Part shown: positions 40,538 through 50,904 of the stretch, one piece after another
Numbering within the stretch: the first letter of the stretch is position 1
Layout of the letters: each line of letters begins with the position of its first letter
NCBI RefSeq assembly: GCF_003205295.1
Contig: NZ_QJRP01000002.1
Coordinates: forward strand, 292,758 to 356,757
Origin: Pseudomonas mosselii
GTDB lineage: Bacteria > Pseudomonadota > Gammaproteobacteria > Pseudomonadales > Pseudomonadaceae
Reading direction: 5' to 3'
Length of the DNA stretch: 64,000 nucleotides
Notes under the pieces: model-generated
The model's database searches: none
Seen by the model: the letters and a program-made list of their open reading frames with translations, nothing else
What the model was told of the DNA's origin: nothing
Position numbers and translations under genes: made by a program

Positions 40538-41785
40538 ATGGCCATTGCAATGCCTATCAAAGAAGGCGCAGGTCCGAGCCTCAAGCAGCGCCTCAAGCAT
40601 GCCGAGCGGGTCAACCGCTGGAAGGCCCAGGCGTTGATTGCGCCGCTGGCGCTGTTCCTCCTGCTGGTGTTCCTGGTGCCGATCGCGGCGCTGCTGTACA
40701 AGAGCGTCGGCAACCCCGAGGTGGTCGCCGGCCTGCCGCGCACCGTCGAGGCGGTGGCGCAGTGGGACGGCAAGAGCCTGCCCGGCGAGGAGGTCTACAA
40801 GGCCCTGGGCCAGGACCTGGCCGAGTCGCGCAAGAACCAGACCCTGGGCGATCTTTCCAAGCGCCTGAACATGGAACTGGCCGGCTACCGCAGCCTGCTG
40901 GCCAAGACCGCGCGGGCGCTGCCGTTCAAGGGCGAGCCCGCGTCCTATAAAGATGCCCTGCAGGCGCTGGACGAGCGTTGGGGCGACCCGGCCTACTGGC
41001 AGGCAATCCGCCGCAACACCAGCACGGTGACCTCTTTCTACCTGCTGGCCTCCGTCGATCACCGCATCGACGACCTCGGCGAACTGGCCAAGGCCACGCC
41101 GGACCAGGCCATCTACCTGGATATCTTTGCCCGCACCCTGTGGATGGGCGTGGTGATCACCGCCATCTGCCTGGTGCTGGCCTACCCGTTGGCGTACCTG
41201 CTGGCCAACCTGCCGACCCGGCAGAGCAACCTGCTGATGATCCTGGTGCTGCTGCCGTTCTGGACCTCGATCCTGGTGCGGGTGGCGGCGTGGATCGTGC
41301 TGTTGCAGTCGGGCGGGCTGATCAACAGCGCGCTGATGGCCATCGGTATCATCGACCAACCGCTGGAGCTGGTGTTCAACCGTACCGGCGTGTACATCTC
41401 GATGGTGCACATCCTGCTGCCGTTCATGATCCTGCCGCTGTACAGCGTGATGAAGGGTATTTCGCCCAGTTACATGCGCGCGGCGATTTCCCTGGGTTGC
41501 CATCCGTTCGCCAGTTTCTGGCGGGTGTACTTCCCACAGACCTATGCCGGTGTCGGCGCCGGTTGCCTGCTGGTGTTCATCCTGGCCATCGGCTACTACA
41601 TCACCCCGGCGCTGCTGGGCAGCCCGAACGACCAGATGGTCAGCTACTTCGTCGCCTTCTATACCAACACCAGCATCAACTGGGGCATGGCCACCGCCCT
41701 GGGCGGGCTGTTGCTGCTGGCGACCGTGCTGCTGTACCTGATCTATAGCTGGCTGGTCGGCGCCAGCCGCCTGCGCCTGAGCTGA
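40538..41785 (+). CDS. Polyamine-type ABC transporter, permease subunit 1
   Basis: 415 residues, an integral membrane protein of the PotB class. The first transmembrane helix (QALIAPLALFLLLVFLVPIAALL) is followed by a large periplasmic insertion of about 140 residues before the core of five more helices. The EAA-like loop for contact with the ATPase is at SPSYMRAAISLGCHPFASFWRVYFPQT. The insertion makes it longer than E. coli PotB (about 285). The start at 40538 has GGAG 7 nt upstream; earlier ATGs lie inside the REP pair. Confidence 0.9.
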   Translation: MAIAMPIKEGAGPSLKQRLKHAERVNRWKAQALIAPLALFLLLVFLVPIAALLYKSVGNPEVVAGLPRTVEAVAQWDGKSLPGEEVYKALGQDLAESRKNQTLGDLSKRLNMELAGYRSLLAKTARALPFKGEPASYKDALQALDERWGDPAYWQAIRRNTSTVTSFYLLASVDHRIDDLGELAKATPDQAIYLDIFARTLWMGVVITAICLVLAYPLAYLLANLPTRQSNLLMILVLLPFWTSILVRVAAWIVLLQSGGLINSALMAIGIIDQPLELVFNRTGVYISMVHILLPFMILPLYSVMKGISPSYMRAAISLGCHPFASFWRVYFPQTYAGVGAGCLLVFILAIGYYITPALLGSPNDQMVSYFVAFYTNTSINWGMATALGGLLLLATVLLYLIYSWLVGASRLRLS

Positions 41786-41796
41786 GGAGCGTTGTC

Positions 41797-42624
41797 ATGC
41801 TGAGCCCCTACATGTCGCCCGTGGAACGGGTGTGGTTCTACAGCCTGCGCATCCTGTGCGGCCTGATCCTGCTGTTCCTGGTACTGCCGGTACTGGTGAT
41901 CATCCCGCTGTCGTTCAATAGCGGGAGCTTCCTGGTGTACCCGCTGCAAGGTTTCTCGCTGCACTGGTACCAGGACTTCTTCGCCTCCGCCGAATGGATG
42001 CGCGCCCTTAAGAACAGCATCATCGTCGCCCCGGCGGCCACGGTGCTGGCCATGGTGTTCGGCACCCTGGCGGCGATCGGCCTGACCCGCGGCGACTTCC
42101 CCGGCAAGTCGCTGGTGATGGCGCTGGTGATCTCGCCGATGGTGGTGCCGGTGGTGATCATCGGTGTGGCCAGCTACCTGTTCTTCGCCCCATTGGGCAT
42201 GGGCAACAGCTTCACCTCGCTGATCCTGGTACACGCGGTGCTGGGCGTGCCGTTCGTGATCATCACCGTGTCTGCGACGCTACAGGGTTTCAACTACAAC
42301 CTGGTGCGCGCGGCGGCCAGTCTGGGGGCCTCGCCATTGCTGGCCTTCCGTCGGGTGACCTTGCCGTTGATCGCCCCCGGGGTGATCTCCGGGGCACTGT
42401 TTGCCTTCGCCACGTCGTTTGATGAGGTGGTAGTGACCCTGTTCCTCGCAGGGCCCGAGCAGGCGACCCTGCCACGGCAGATGTTCAGCGGCATTCGCGA
42501 GAACCTGAGCCCGACCATCGCGGCGGCGGCCACCTTGCTGATCGCCTTTTCGGTGATCCTGCTGCTGACCCTGGAATGGTTGCGTGGGCGCAGCGAGAAA
42601 TTGAGGACCCAGCAGCCGGGTTGA
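41797..42624 (+). CDS. Polyamine-type ABC transporter, permease subunit 2
   Basis: 275 residues, PotC class. Six predicted helices; the EAA loop is [29 protein letters not shown]. It starts 11 nt after permease 1 and is the last gene of the transporter operon. The C-terminus [11 protein letters not shown] is cytoplasmic. Confidence 0.92.
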   Translation: MLSPYMSPVERVWFYSLRILCGLILLFLVLPVLVIIPLSFNSGSFLVYPLQGFSLHWYQDFFASAEWMRALKNSIIVAPAATVLAMVFGTLAAIGLTRGDFPGKSLVMALVISPMVVPVVIIGVASYLFFAPLGMGNSFTSLILVHAVLGVPFVIITVSATLQGFNYNLVRAAASLGASPLLAFRRVTLPLIAPGVISGALFAFATSFDEVVVTLFLAGPEQATLPRQMFSGIRENLSPTIAAAATLLIAFSVILLLTLEWLRGRSEKLRTQQPG

Positions 42625-42641
42625 GTCTTCGAAGCGGGTGG

Positions 42642-42713
42642 CGTGGGAGCGGGCTTGCCCCGCGATGGCATATCGAGTTCACCATCGCAATCGCGGGGCA
42701 AGCCCGCTGCCAT
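42642..42713. repeat. REP pair between the ABC transporter and rpe
   Basis: GTGGGAGCGGGCTTGCCCCG and its inverted partner ending AAGCCCGCTGCCA (one base changed). Middle of about 20 bp with GATGG/CCATC complements. Same subtype as at 1844 and 33664. Confidence 0.8.
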
Positions 42714-42819
42714 GCCATCCGTTCAATCACCTGCTACGCCTGCGTTGATACCAATCAGCCCTCATCCGCTTCCCTGAGTTACAATGCGCGCCACCGTGAT
42801 TCTGCCCAACAGGTGCGCC

Positions 42820-43494
42820 ATGCAGCCCTACGCTATTGCCCCCTCCATTCTGTCCGCCGATTTCGCCCGCCTGGGCGAGGACGTCGACAAGGTCCTGGCC
42901 GCCGGGGCCGACATCGTCCACTTCGATGTCATGGATAACCACTACGTGCCCAACCTGACCATCGGCCCGATGGTTTGCAGCGCCCTGCGCAAGTACGGCG
43001 TGACCGCGCCGATCGACGTGCACCTGATGGTCAGCCCGGTCGACCGCATCATCGGCGACTTCATTGAAGCAGGTGCCACCTACATCACCTTCCACCCGGA
43101 AGCCTCCCAGCACGTCGACCGCTCGCTGCAACTGATCCGCGACGGCGGCTGCAAGGCTGGCCTGGTGTTCAACCCGGCCACCGGCCTGGATGCGCTGAAG
43201 TACGTGATGGACAAGGTCGACATGGTCCTGCTGATGAGCGTCAACCCGGGCTTTGGCGGGCAGAAGTTCATCCCCGGTACCCTCGACAAGCTGCGCGAAG
43301 CCCGCGCGCTGATCGACGCCAGTGGCCGTGACATCCGCCTGGAGATCGACGGCGGCGTCAACGTGGGCAATATCCGCGAGATCACCGCCGCCGGCGCTGA
43401 CACCTTCGTGGCCGGCTCGGCGATCTTCAACGCCCCGGACTACAAGGAAGTCATCGACAAAATGCGTGCCGAAATGGCGCTGGCACGCGCATGA
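42820..43494 (+). CDS. rpe: Ribulose-phosphate 3-epimerase
   Basis: 224 residues, TIM barrel. It interconverts ribulose-5-phosphate and xylulose-5-phosphate. The metal and catalytic residues are in [40 protein letters not shown] and LEIDGGVN. The start MQPYAIAPS (42820) is chosen by homology; an in-frame ATG 36 nt upstream is not preferred. It overlaps gph by 4 nt, the common rpe-gph-trpE arrangement. Confidence 0.97.
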   Translation: MQPYAIAPSILSADFARLGEDVDKVLAAGADIVHFDVMDNHYVPNLTIGPMVCSALRKYGVTAPIDVHLMVSPVDRIIGDFIEAGATYITFHPEASQHVDRSLQLIRDGGCKAGLVFNPATGLDALKYVMDKVDMVLLMSVNPGFGGQKFIPGTLDKLREARALIDASGRDIRLEIDGGVNVGNIREITAAGADTFVAGSAIFNAPDYKEVIDKMRAEMALARA

Positions 43495-44309
43495 GCGGCT
43501 TCGAGCAGCTGTTCCCGGGGACACTGCCCAGGCTGGTGATGTTCGATCTGGATGGCACCCTGATCGATTCGGTACCCGACCTGGCAGCAGCCGTCGACCG
43601 CACGCTGCTCGAACTCGGGCGACCGCCCGCAGGCCTGGAGGCGGTGCGCCACTGGGTCGGCAACGGTGCCCAGGTGCTGGTGCGCCGGGCCCTGGCCGGC
43701 GATATCGATCACGCCGCGGTGGACGACGAGCTGGCCGAACGCGCGCTGGCGCTGTTCATGGAAGCCTATGCCGACAACCATGAACTCACCGTGGTCTACC
43801 CCGGCGTGCGCGATACCCTGCGCTGGCTGCGCAAGCAGGGCGTGGAGATGGCGCTGATCACCAACAAGCCCGAACGCTTCGTCGCCCCCTTGCTCGACCA
43901 GATGAAGATCGGTCGCTATTTCCGCTGGATCATTGGCGGCGACACCCTTCCGCAGAAGAAGCCCGACCCGGCGGCGCTGCTGTTCGTCATGAAGATGGCC
44001 GGCGTCAGCGCCGAACAATCGCTGTTCGTCGGTGATTCGCGCAGCGACGTGCTGGCCGCCAAGGCCGCCGGCGTCCAGTGCGTCGGCCTGAGCTACGGCT
44101 ACAACCATGGCCGGCCGATCGACGACGAGTCGCCCAGCCTGGTCATTGACGACCTGCGCCTGCTGCTGCCCGGTTGCTTAGTCACCGACACTGGGATAAC
44201 GTTGGCGGACCTTCAAGCCCCGCAAAGCAGAGACAACAACGTGGTGGTTACCGGCAAATTCTGGATGAAAGTCATCAAGGCCCTGGCCCGCTGGCGCTGG
44301 CGCGCCTGA
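43491..44309 (+). CDS. gph: Phosphoglycolate phosphatase, with C-terminus formed by the trpE leader
   Basis: 272 residues, HAD family. It dephosphorylates 2-phosphoglycolate. Motif [11 protein letters not shown], motif II ITNKPER, and motif [13 protein letters not shown] with [10 protein letters not shown] are intact, and the HAD fold ends near residue 225. The last 45 residues (starting about [10 protein letters not shown]) are not part of the fold and end in [15 protein letters not shown], which is the Trp-rich leader peptide of trpE read in the same frame. The gene therefore stops on the leader's own stop codon. It overlaps rpe by 4 nt. Confidence 0.95.
   Translation: MSGFEQLFPGTLPRLVMFDLDGTLIDSVPDLAAAVDRTLLELGRPPAGLEAVRHWVGNGAQVLVRRALAGDIDHAAVDDELAERALALFMEAYADNHELTVVYPGVRDTLRWLRKQGVEMALITNKPERFVAPLLDQMKIGRYFRWIIGGDTLPQKKPDPAALLFVMKMAGVSAEQSLFVGDSRSDVLAAKAAGVQCVGLSYGYNHGRPIDDESPSLVIDDLRLLLPGCLVTDTGITLADLQAPQSRDNNVVVTGKFWMKVIKALARWRWRA
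44265..44309 (+). CDS. trpL: trpE leader peptide, in frame within the gph 3' end
   Basis: ATG at 44265 encodes [14 protein letters not shown] and stops at 44307-44309, 71 nt before trpE. Two Trp codons separated by one Arg (TGGCGCTGG) are the expected sensor of charged tRNA-Trp. A third Trp codon directly precedes the ATG in the gph frame. A near-identical peptide precedes trpG at 48066. Attenuation of trpE and trpGDC in P. putida has been reported from work with miaA mutants, as I recall. There is no clear Shine-Dalgarno for the internal ATG, so the leader may instead be read as the tail of gph or from an upstream GTG. Confidence 0.75.
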   Translation: MKVIKALARWRWRA

Positions 44310-44318
44310 CGCCTGCCC

Positions 44319-44334
44319 ACCGGCGCCTGCCGGT
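44319..44334 (+). promoter_or_regulatory. Hairpin in the trpE leader
   Basis: ACCGGC and GCCGGT form a perfect 6-bp stem with a GCCT loop, 10 nt after the leader stop codon. It is followed by CCGTTTGCCCGCTCC, without a T run. The same order (leader stop, CGG-type hairpin, CCGTTTGCC) recurs before trpG. Confidence 0.55.
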
Positions 44335-44380
44335 ACATCCGTTTGCCCGCTCCCCATTGCTGCTTGCCCCGAGGCTACAC

Positions 44381-45862
44381 ATGACCCGCGAAGAATTTCT
44401 GCGCCTGGCCGCTGCCGGCTACAACCGCATTCCCCTGGCCTGCGAAACCCTGGCCGACTTCGACACGCCGCTGTCGATCTACCTGAAGCTGGCCGACCAA
44501 CCCAACTCCTACCTGCTCGAGTCCGTGCAGGGCGGCGAGAAGTGGGGCCGCTATTCGATGATCGGCCTGCCGTCGCGCACCGTGCTGCGGGTGCATGGTT
44601 ACCACGTCAGCATCCTGCAGGATGGCGTCGAGGTGGAAAGCCACGACGTCGAGGATCCGCTGGCCTTCGTCGAGGCGTTCAAGGATCGCTACAAGGTCGC
44701 CGACATTCCTGGCTTGCCACGTTTCAACGGTGGCCTGGTGGGCTATTTCGGCTACGACTGCGTGCGCTATGTGGAGAAACGCCTGGGCGCCAGCCCCAAC
44801 CCGGATCCGCTTGGGGTGCCGGATATCCTGCTGATGGTCTCCGATGCCGTGGTGGTGTTCGACAACCTGGCGGGCAAGATGCACGCCATCGTGCTGGTCG
44901 ACCCGGCCCAGGCGCAGGCCTTCGAGCAAGGCCAGGCTCGCCTGCAGGGGCTTCTGGACACCCTGCGCCAGCCGATCACCCCGCGCCGTGGCCTGGACCT
45001 GAGCGGGCCGATGGCCGCCGAGCCGGCGTTCCGCTCCAGCTACACACAAGCCGACTACGAAAACGCCGTGGGCCGGATCAAGGAGTACATCCTGGCCGGC
45101 GATTGCATGCAGGTGGTACCGTCCCAGCGCATGTCCATCGACTTCAAGGCCGCGCCCATCGACCTGTACCGGGCGCTGCGCTGCTTCAACCCGACGCCCT
45201 ACATGTACTTCTTCAACTTCGGCGACTTCCATGTGGTCGGCAGTTCGCCGGAAGTGCTGGTGCGGGTCGAGGACAACCTGGTCACCGTGCGCCCGATCGC
45301 CGGTACCCGCCCACGCGGGACCACCGAAGAAGCCGACCGGGCGCTGGAAGACGACCTGCTGTCGGACGACAAGGAAATCGCCGAGCACCTGATGCTCATC
45401 GACCTGGGCCGCAATGACGTGGGCCGGGTGTCGGCCACCGGCAGCGTGCGCCTGACCGAGAAAATGGTGATCGAGCGGTACTCGAACGTCATGCATATCG
45501 TGTCCAACGTCACCGGCCAACTGCGTGACGGGCTGACGGCCATGGACGCGCTGCGGGCGATCCTGCCGGCCGGCACCCTCTCCGGTGCGCCGAAGATCCG
45601 TGCCATGGAGATCATCGACGAGCTGGAGCCGGTCAAGCGCGGTGTCTACGGCGGCGCGGTGGGCTACTTTGCCTGGAACGGCAACATGGACACCGCCATC
45701 GCCATCCGCACCGCGGTGATCAAGGACGGCGAACTGCATGTGCAGGCCGGTGGCGGCATCGTCGCCGACTCGGTGCCGGCGCTGGAGTGGGAAGAGACCA
45801 TCAACAAGCGCCGGGCGATGTTCCGTGCGGTGGCGCTGGCCGAGCAGACCTCCGTCAAGTAG
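44381..45862 (+). CDS. trpE: Anthranilate synthase component I
   Basis: 493 residues. With TrpG it makes anthranilate from chorismate and glutamine. The feedback-binding region contains [20 protein letters not shown] (LLES motif for tryptophan). The chorismate-binding core has [27 protein letters not shown] and [12 protein letters not shown]. The ATG at 44381 has GAGG 6 nt upstream; the open frame further upstream overlaps gph in another frame. It is separated from trpGDC by the esterase gene, the usual Pseudomonas split. Confidence 0.98.
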   Translation: MTREEFLRLAAAGYNRIPLACETLADFDTPLSIYLKLADQPNSYLLESVQGGEKWGRYSMIGLPSRTVLRVHGYHVSILQDGVEVESHDVEDPLAFVEAFKDRYKVADIPGLPRFNGGLVGYFGYDCVRYVEKRLGASPNPDPLGVPDILLMVSDAVVVFDNLAGKMHAIVLVDPAQAQAFEQGQARLQGLLDTLRQPITPRRGLDLSGPMAAEPAFRSSYTQADYENAVGRIKEYILAGDCMQVVPSQRMSIDFKAAPIDLYRALRCFNPTPYMYFFNFGDFHVVGSSPEVLVRVEDNLVTVRPIAGTRPRGTTEEADRALEDDLLSDDKEIAEHLMLIDLGRNDVGRVSATGSVRLTEKMVIERYSNVMHIVSNVTGQLRDGLTAMDALRAILPAGTLSGAPKIRAMEIIDELEPVKRGVYGGAVGYFAWNGNMDTAIAIRTAVIKDGELHVQAGGGIVADSVPALEWEETINKRRAMFRAVALAEQTSVK

Positions 45863-45868
45863 ATCGAT

Positions 45869-45970
45869 TGGGGCTGCTTTGCAGCCCATTCGCGGCTAAA
45901 GCCGCTCCCACAGATTGGCGTAGTACCTGTAGGAGCGGCTTTAGCCGCGAATGGGCCGCAGAGCGGCCCC
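45869..45970. repeat. REP pair, type GTAGGAGCGGCTTTAGCCGCGAA
   Basis: Inverted copies of AGGAGCGGCTTTAGCCGCGA extended by GGGGCTGCTTTGCAGCCCATT and a related complement. This is a distinct subtype again. It lies between the convergent trpE and esterase genes. Confidence 0.85.
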
Positions 45971-45976
45971 AAAGAG

Positions 45977-47878
45977 CTAGAAGTCGACGCTGACCCCCAG
46001 GCTCACCCCTTGCTGGGTCAACTCATCACTCTTGCGCCAGTTGTAGTTCCCCCGCAGGTTCACCCCCGGCACCAGTTCATGGGTCAGCCCCAGGCTGGCG
46101 CGGGTCAGGTTGCTGTGCGGCGTATACCCGGTCAGGGTGAAGTCGTTCGCCGGCAGGCTGGTAAGGTGCATGCGCAAGTCCTGCTGGTCGTCTTCAAACT
46201 CGTGCTCGCGGGCCACCTCGGCAAACAGCCGGGTCGTCGGCAGGAGCTGCACGCTCCCCAGCAGGCCGGCCCCCAGCCGGCGTGATGTGCGCTCCTGATC
46301 GTCGAAGCCGAGCGCCGTGGAGCGGCCGCTCTTCTCGTCATACCCATCGACCTTGACCCGCGCATAGTCGGCGCTGATGAACGGCGCCAGTTGCCAGCGG
46401 CTGCTCTCGGCCGCCAGGTTGTAGCCCACCCGGCCGGTGACGGCCCAGGCTTCGCCATCGCTGTCGCCTTTCTCGCTGCGCTCACCAACGCCCAAGGCGA
46501 AGGTGCGCTTGAGGTCGCGATAGTCCAGGTGCCCGGCGGTCAGTGCCGTGTCGGCCCACCAGCGATCCTGACGGAACTGGGCGAAGGCGCTGGCCAGGTA
46601 GCTGTCGAGCTTGTAGTCGGAATCTTCCTGGCCGGCCTCGAGCTTTTGCCGGTACATGCCCGCCGCCAGCCCCACGCGCCAGGCGTCATCGAGCCGGTAG
46701 CTGCCGCCGAGGGTCAGGTTGTAGCCGCGCCCGTCGCCGCTGGCGGCGCTGCGCTGGCTGCCGAAGTCCAGGTCCTGGCCGCCGGTGGCGACGAACGCCT
46801 GCCATTGGCCGACCGCCTGCCAGGGCGTCTGCCACTGGTTGCGCAGTTCATCCTGGTGGGCGCGGATGCTGGCGTGGGCGATTTCCGGCAGCAGGGTCAG
46901 CTCCCAGGGGGCGGCGAGGATCGAATAGGCATAGTCGGCAATCAGTTGCTGGCCGGCGATGGTCGGGTGCACCGAGTCGTTGAACAGCAGCCGGCTCGGG
47001 TCCGGCGTCGTACCGTTCGCTCCGTAGATGGGGTTGCCCACGCAGCCGTCGCCGCTGTAGCAGGTGCCGACCAGGTTCTGGTCGGCGGCCAGGCCGAACT
47101 GGGCGGGGCTGGCCAGGGCCTCGCGCAGCAGTACCGGGACATTCAGCGGGATGATCTGGGCGTCGATCTGCCCGAGCTGGTTGACCAGCGACTGGTTGAA
47201 CACGCCGGACAGCTGCGACAACGGCCCTTGCTGGGGTGTGCCGCTGAAGTTCGGTGTCTGCCCCAGGTCTGGCAGCAGCCAGACCATGATGTAGCGCGCG
47301 CCGCCCTGTTGCAGCGCCTGGGCGCTGGCCGCCAGTCGGGCACCGGCGGCGGCCGCGTCGGCGGGGCTGTTGACCAGGCCCTGGAGGAAGTCGTTGCCGC
47401 CACCGGTCAGGTAGTACAGGGCATTGGGGTCGGCCCGCAGGCCGTTGGCCAGGTAGCCGTCACGCTCGCGCAGGACCGTGCCCGCGCCGGGGCGACCGGG
47501 TGGGATGACGGCTTGCGAGGTGTCGGTGATCGAGTCGAGGATCTGTTGCGTGGTATAGCCGCCCACGGCCCAGTTGCTTCCGTCCGGCGTGCCTTGCAAC
47601 TGGTTGGTCAGCGACGTCGAGGGCCCCAGGCTGGTCGCGGAAAAGCCCAGCTTGCCACCCAGGATCATCGGCGAGACCGGTGCATAGTTGCCATCGGCAT
47701 CGCGGTTGGTGAAGCGCATGCCCGCCGTACCGCCGGTCAGGTCGGGAAACTGCCCGGCGTCGCTCAGGCTGTCGCCGAAGACGACCAAGGCGCTATAGGG
47801 GGAGGGCGCCGCGATGGCCTGGCTGCAGGCGAACACGAGGGTAGCGAGGGAAGTGCGCAGGAAGGGAGCCTTGAGCAT
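45977..47878 (-). CDS. estA: Autotransporter esterase/lipase of the GDSL family (EstA-like)
   Basis: 633 residues, exported to the outer membrane. The signal peptide ends near AIAAPSPY. The passenger domain has block [12 protein letters not shown] with the nucleophile Ser37, block III GGNDFL and block V DSVHPT with the catalytic Asp and His. The C-terminal 290 residues form a type V autotransporter barrel ending in SVDF. In P. aeruginosa, EstA is anchored at the surface and affects rhamnolipid production and motility; a similar role is likely. Position between trpE and trpGDC is conserved in P. putida. Confidence 0.93.
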   Translation of the reverse strand: MLKAPFLRTSLATLVFACSQAIAAPSPYSALVVFGDSLSDAGQFPDLTGGTAGMRFTNRDADGNYAPVSPMILGGKLGFSATSLGPSTSLTNQLQGTPDGSNWAVGGYTTQQILDSITDTSQAVIPPGRPGAGTVLRERDGYLANGLRADPNALYYLTGGGNDFLQGLVNSPADAAAAGARLAASAQALQQGGARYIMVWLLPDLGQTPNFSGTPQQGPLSQLSGVFNQSLVNQLGQIDAQIIPLNVPVLLREALASPAQFGLAADQNLVGTCYSGDGCVGNPIYGANGTTPDPSRLLFNDSVHPTIAGQQLIADYAYSILAAPWELTLLPEIAHASIRAHQDELRNQWQTPWQAVGQWQAFVATGGQDLDFGSQRSAASGDGRGYNLTLGGSYRLDDAWRVGLAAGMYRQKLEAGQEDSDYKLDSYLASAFAQFRQDRWWADTALTAGHLDYRDLKRTFALGVGERSEKGDSDGEAWAVTGRVGYNLAAESSRWQLAPFISADYARVKVDGYDEKSGRSTALGFDDQERTSRRLGAGLLGSVQLLPTTRLFAEVAREHEFEDDQQDLRMHLTSLPANDFTLTGYTPHSNLTRASLGLTHELVPGVNLRGNYNWRKSDELTQQGVSLGVSVDF

Positions 47879-48023
47879 GCATGGATATCCTTTTCATTGT
47901 TTTTATCGGGGCAAGCCGGATGACCTTAGCAAATTCCCGGTCTTTGCCTACCGTTGCGTTCGTTTCCCCGTGTTTAGGGGCATATTGCACCCGCCGCCCC
48001 GGTAGGTTACTGTCCCGGAACGT

Positions 48024-48110
48024 ATGAACGAGACCTACCCTGTGTTGATCGTCAGCAAACTTTTGATGCGCGTTATCAAGGCCGTCGCCCGTTGGCGTTG
48101 GCGCGCCTGA
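48024..48110 (+). CDS. trpL: trpGDC leader peptide
   Basis: An ORF of 28 codons starts at 48024 (weak GGAA upstream) and includes an internal ATG at 48066. The last 14 residues, MRVIKAVARWRWRA, differ from the trpE leader by two conservative changes. Upstream, VLIVSKLL aligns with VVVTGKFW of the gph tail, so the conserved part is longer than the 14-residue core and the longer start may be right. The codons are TGGCGTTGG. It controls trpG by attenuation, by analogy with the trpE leader. Confidence 0.75.
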   Translation: MNETYPVLIVSKLLMRVIKAVARWRWRA

Positions 48111-48121
48111 CTTTTTCTCCT

Positions 48122-48136
48122 GCCGGCTCGCCCGGC
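48122..48136 (+). promoter_or_regulatory. Hairpin in the trpGDC leader
   Basis: GCCGG and CCGGC pair around CTCGC, 11 nt after the leader stop. Downstream comes a 50-nt stretch rich in C and poor in G (CCGTCCCCGTTTGCCTTCC and beyond), resembling a Rho-loading site. No T-run terminator is seen between the leader and trpG. Confidence 0.5.
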
Positions 48137-48254
48137 CCGTCCCCGTTTGCCTTCCCCCCTTGTTCCGTCAACCGCCCCGTGCGGGATCGGCCGCATTCAT
48201 GAGCGGCAGCGGAAGGCTCGAATCAAAAGTCAGTATTCAAGAGGTTCGTTGCAG

Positions 48255-48848
48255 ATGTTACTGATGATCGACAACTACGACTCCTTCACCTACAACGTCG
48301 TGCAGTACCTTGGCGAGCTGGGTGCCGAGGTCAAGGTCATTCGCAATGACGAAATGACCATCGCCCAGATCGAAGCCCTGAACCCCGAGCGCATCGTCGT
48401 CTCCCCGGGCCCGTGCACGCCGAGCGAAGCCGGGGTCTCCATCGAGGCCATCCTGCACTTCGCTGGCAAGCTGCCGATCCTGGGCGTCTGCCTGGGCCAC
48501 CAGTCCATCGGCCAGGCCTTCGGCGGCGACGTGGTGCGCGCCCGCCAGGTGATGCATGGCAAGACCAGCCCGGTGCTGCACCGTGACCTGGGCGTGTTCG
48601 CCGGCCTGAACAACCCGCTCACCGTGACTCGCTACCACTCGCTGGTGGTCAAGCGCGAAACCCTGCCCGACTGCCTGGAAGTGACCGCCTGGACCGCCCA
48701 CGCAGATGGTTCTGTCGACGAAATCATGGGCCTGCGTCATAAAACCCTGAACGTCGAAGGGGTACAGTTCCACCCTGAATCCATCCTCACCGAGCAGGGC
48801 CACGAGCTGTTCGCCAATTTCCTCAAGCAGACCGGCGGACGCCGTTAA
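48255..48848 (+). CDS. trpG: Anthranilate synthase component II (glutamine amidotransferase)
   Basis: 197 residues. It delivers ammonia from glutamine to TrpE. The class I amidotransferase triad is complete: Cys in LGVCLGHQ, His and Glu in VQFHPESI. The start [14 protein letters not shown] (48255) is standard, with GAGG about 10 nt upstream. Ten nucleotides separate it from trpD. Confidence 0.98.
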   Translation: MLLMIDNYDSFTYNVVQYLGELGAEVKVIRNDEMTIAQIEALNPERIVVSPGPCTPSEAGVSIEAILHFAGKLPILGVCLGHQSIGQAFGGDVVRARQVMHGKTSPVLHRDLGVFAGLNNPLTVTRYHSLVVKRETLPDCLEVTAWTAHADGSVDEIMGLRHKTLNVEGVQFHPESILTEQGHELFANFLKQTGGRR

Positions 48849-48857
48849 GGACCGATC

Positions 48858-49907
48858 ATGGATATCAAGACCGCTTTGAGCCGTATCGTCGGCCACCTGG
48901 ATTTGTCCACCGAGGAAATGCGCGACGTCATGCGCCAGATCATGACCGGCCAGTGCAGCGAGGCGCAGATCGGCGCCTTCCTCATGGGCATGCGCATGAA
49001 GAGCGAAAGCATCGACGAGATCGTCGGCGCGGTGTCGGTGATGCGTGAGCTGGCCGACAAGGTCGAGCTGAAGACCCTCGACGGCGTGGTCGACATCGTC
49101 GGCACCGGTGGCGATGGCGCCAACATCTTCAACGTGTCGACCGCTTCGGCTTTTGTCCTGGCTGCGGCCGGCTGCACCGTGGCCAAGCACGGCAACCGCG
49201 CCGTCTCCGGCAAGAGCGGTAGCGCCGACCTGCTGGAGGCCGCTGGCATCTACCTGAACCTGACCCCGGTCCAGGTCGCCCGCTGCATCGACAGCCTCGG
49301 CATCGGTTTCATGTTCGCCCAGACCCATCACAGTGCCATGAAGTACGCCGCCGGCCCGCGCCGCGACCTGGGGCTGCGCACCCTGTTCAACATGCTCGGC
49401 CCGCTTACGAATCCGGCCGGCGTGAAACACCAGGTGGTCGGGGTCTTCACCCAAGCCCTGTGCCGCCCGTTGGCCGAGGTGCTGCAGCGCCTGGGCAGCA
49501 AGCATGTGCTGGTGGTGCATTCGAAGGACGGCCTGGACGAGTTCAGCCTGGCCGCGCCGACCTTCGTTGCCGAACTGAAGAATGACCAGATCACCGAGTA
49601 CTGGGTCGAGCCGGAAGACCTCGGCATGAAGAGCCAGAGCCTGCACGGCCTGGCGGTCGAGGGGCCGCAGGCATCGCTGGATCTGATCCGTGACGCCCTG
49701 GGCCGGCGCAAGACCGAGAACGGCCAGAAGGCCGCCGAGATGATCGTGCTCAACGCCGGCGCGGCGCTGTACGCCGCCGACCACGCGATGACCCTGGCCC
49801 AGGGTGTCGAACTGGCCCACGATGTGCTGCACACCGGCCTGGCCTGGGAGAAACTGCAGGAGCTGGGCGCCTTTACCGCGGTATTCAAGGTGGAGAACGA
49901 AGCATGA
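48858..49907 (+). CDS. trpD: Anthranilate phosphoribosyltransferase
   Basis: 349 residues. It joins anthranilate and PRPP. The PRPP loop [14 protein letters not shown] and the anthranilate-binding [19 protein letters not shown] and [19 protein letters not shown] motifs are present. It overlaps trpC by 4 nt (ATGA). Confidence 0.98.
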   Translation: MDIKTALSRIVGHLDLSTEEMRDVMRQIMTGQCSEAQIGAFLMGMRMKSESIDEIVGAVSVMRELADKVELKTLDGVVDIVGTGGDGANIFNVSTASAFVLAAAGCTVAKHGNRAVSGKSGSADLLEAAGIYLNLTPVQVARCIDSLGIGFMFAQTHHSAMKYAAGPRRDLGLRTLFNMLGPLTNPAGVKHQVVGVFTQALCRPLAEVLQRLGSKHVLVVHSKDGLDEFSLAAPTFVAELKNDQITEYWVEPEDLGMKSQSLHGLAVEGPQASLDLIRDALGRRKTENGQKAAEMIVLNAGAALYAADHAMTLAQGVELAHDVLHTGLAWEKLQELGAFTAVFKVENEA

Positions 49908-50737
49908 GTGTACCGACGGTGCTGGAAAGGATCATCGCCCGCAAATTCCAGGAAGTGGCCGAGCGCAGCGCTCGGGTCAGCCTGGGTGAACTCGAACGCC
50001 TGGCCAGGGCGGCCGATGCGCCCCGTGGCTTTGCCAGGGCATTGATCGAGCAGGCTGCGCGCAAGCAGCCGGCTGTGATCGCCGAAATCAAGAAGGCCTC
50101 GCCAAGCAAGGGCGTGATTCGCGAAAACTTCGTGCCGGCGGAAATTGCCGTCAGCTACGAGAAGGGCGGAGCGACCTGTCTGTCGGTGCTGACCGACGTG
50201 GACTATTTCCAGGGTGCCGACGTCTACCTGCAGCAGGCGCGTGCCGCCGTTTCGCTGCCGGTGATCCGCAAGGACTTCATGGTCGATCCGTACCAGATCG
50301 TCGAAGCCCGTGCCCTGGGTGCCGACTGCGTGCTGCTGATCGTCTCGGCGCTGGACGATGTGAAGATGGCCGAGCTGGCCGCCACCGCCAAGGACGTCGG
50401 CCTCGATGTGCTGGTCGAAGTGCATGACGGTGATGAGCTGGAACGTGCGTTGAAGACCCTCGACACACCGTTGGTCGGGGTCAACAACCGAAACCTGCAT
50501 ACCTTCGAAGTCAGCCTGGAGACTACCCTCGACCTGCTGCCGCGTATCCCCCGCGATCGCCTGGCCATCACCGAGAGCGGCATCCTCAACCGTGCCGATG
50601 TCGAGTTGATGGAAATCAACGAGGTGTATTCGTTCCTGGTCGGCGAGGCGTTCATGCGCGCCGAGCAGCCAGGGTTGGAGCTGCAGCGGCTGTTCTTCCC
50701 CGAACAGGTGAAGAAGACCGTTCAGCAACTGGACTGA
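49904..50737 (+). CDS. trpC: Indole-3-glycerol-phosphate synthase
   Basis: 277 residues, TIM barrel. It closes the indole ring in tryptophan synthesis. Catalytic Lys and Glu are in [11 protein letters not shown] and [13 protein letters not shown], with [12 protein letters not shown] and [10 protein letters not shown] following. It is the last gene of trpGDC and is not fused with TrpF. Confidence 0.98.
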   Translation: MSVPTVLERIIARKFQEVAERSARVSLGELERLARAADAPRGFARALIEQAARKQPAVIAEIKKASPSKGVIRENFVPAEIAVSYEKGGATCLSVLTDVDYFQGADVYLQQARAAVSLPVIRKDFMVDPYQIVEARALGADCVLLIVSALDDVKMAELAATAKDVGLDVLVEVHDGDELERALKTLDTPLVGVNNRNLHTFEVSLETTLDLLPRIPRDRLAITESGILNRADVELMEINEVYSFLVGEAFMRAEQPGLELQRLFFPEQVKKTVQQLD

Positions 50738-50745
50738 TTTAAACG

Positions 50746-50770
50746 AAGCCGGCGTTACGCCGGCTTTTTT
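50746..50770 (+). terminator. Terminator of trpGDC
   Basis: AAGCCGGCG (50746-50754) and CGCCGGCTT (50758-50766) form a strong stem with a 3-nt loop and a T run to 50770, 9 nt after the trpC stop. Confidence 0.9.
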
Positions 50771-50783
50771 GTAGGCCTGCTCC

Positions 50784-50877
50784 GGCCCTTTCGCGGGTAA
50801 ACCCGCTCCCACAGGATTTCTGTCGCTCTCAAGGAGTGTGCAGCACCTGTGGGAGCGGGTTTACCCGCGAAGAGGCC
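50784..50877. repeat. REP pair, type GTGGGAGCGGGTTTACCCGCGAA
   Basis: Inverted copies, with GGCC at both ends, around a 35-bp middle. Same subtype as at 25085. It lies between the trpC terminator and the LplA-like gene. Confidence 0.85.
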
Positions 50878-50904
50878 ATAGAATCCAACATCAATGGTGG
50901 ATCA

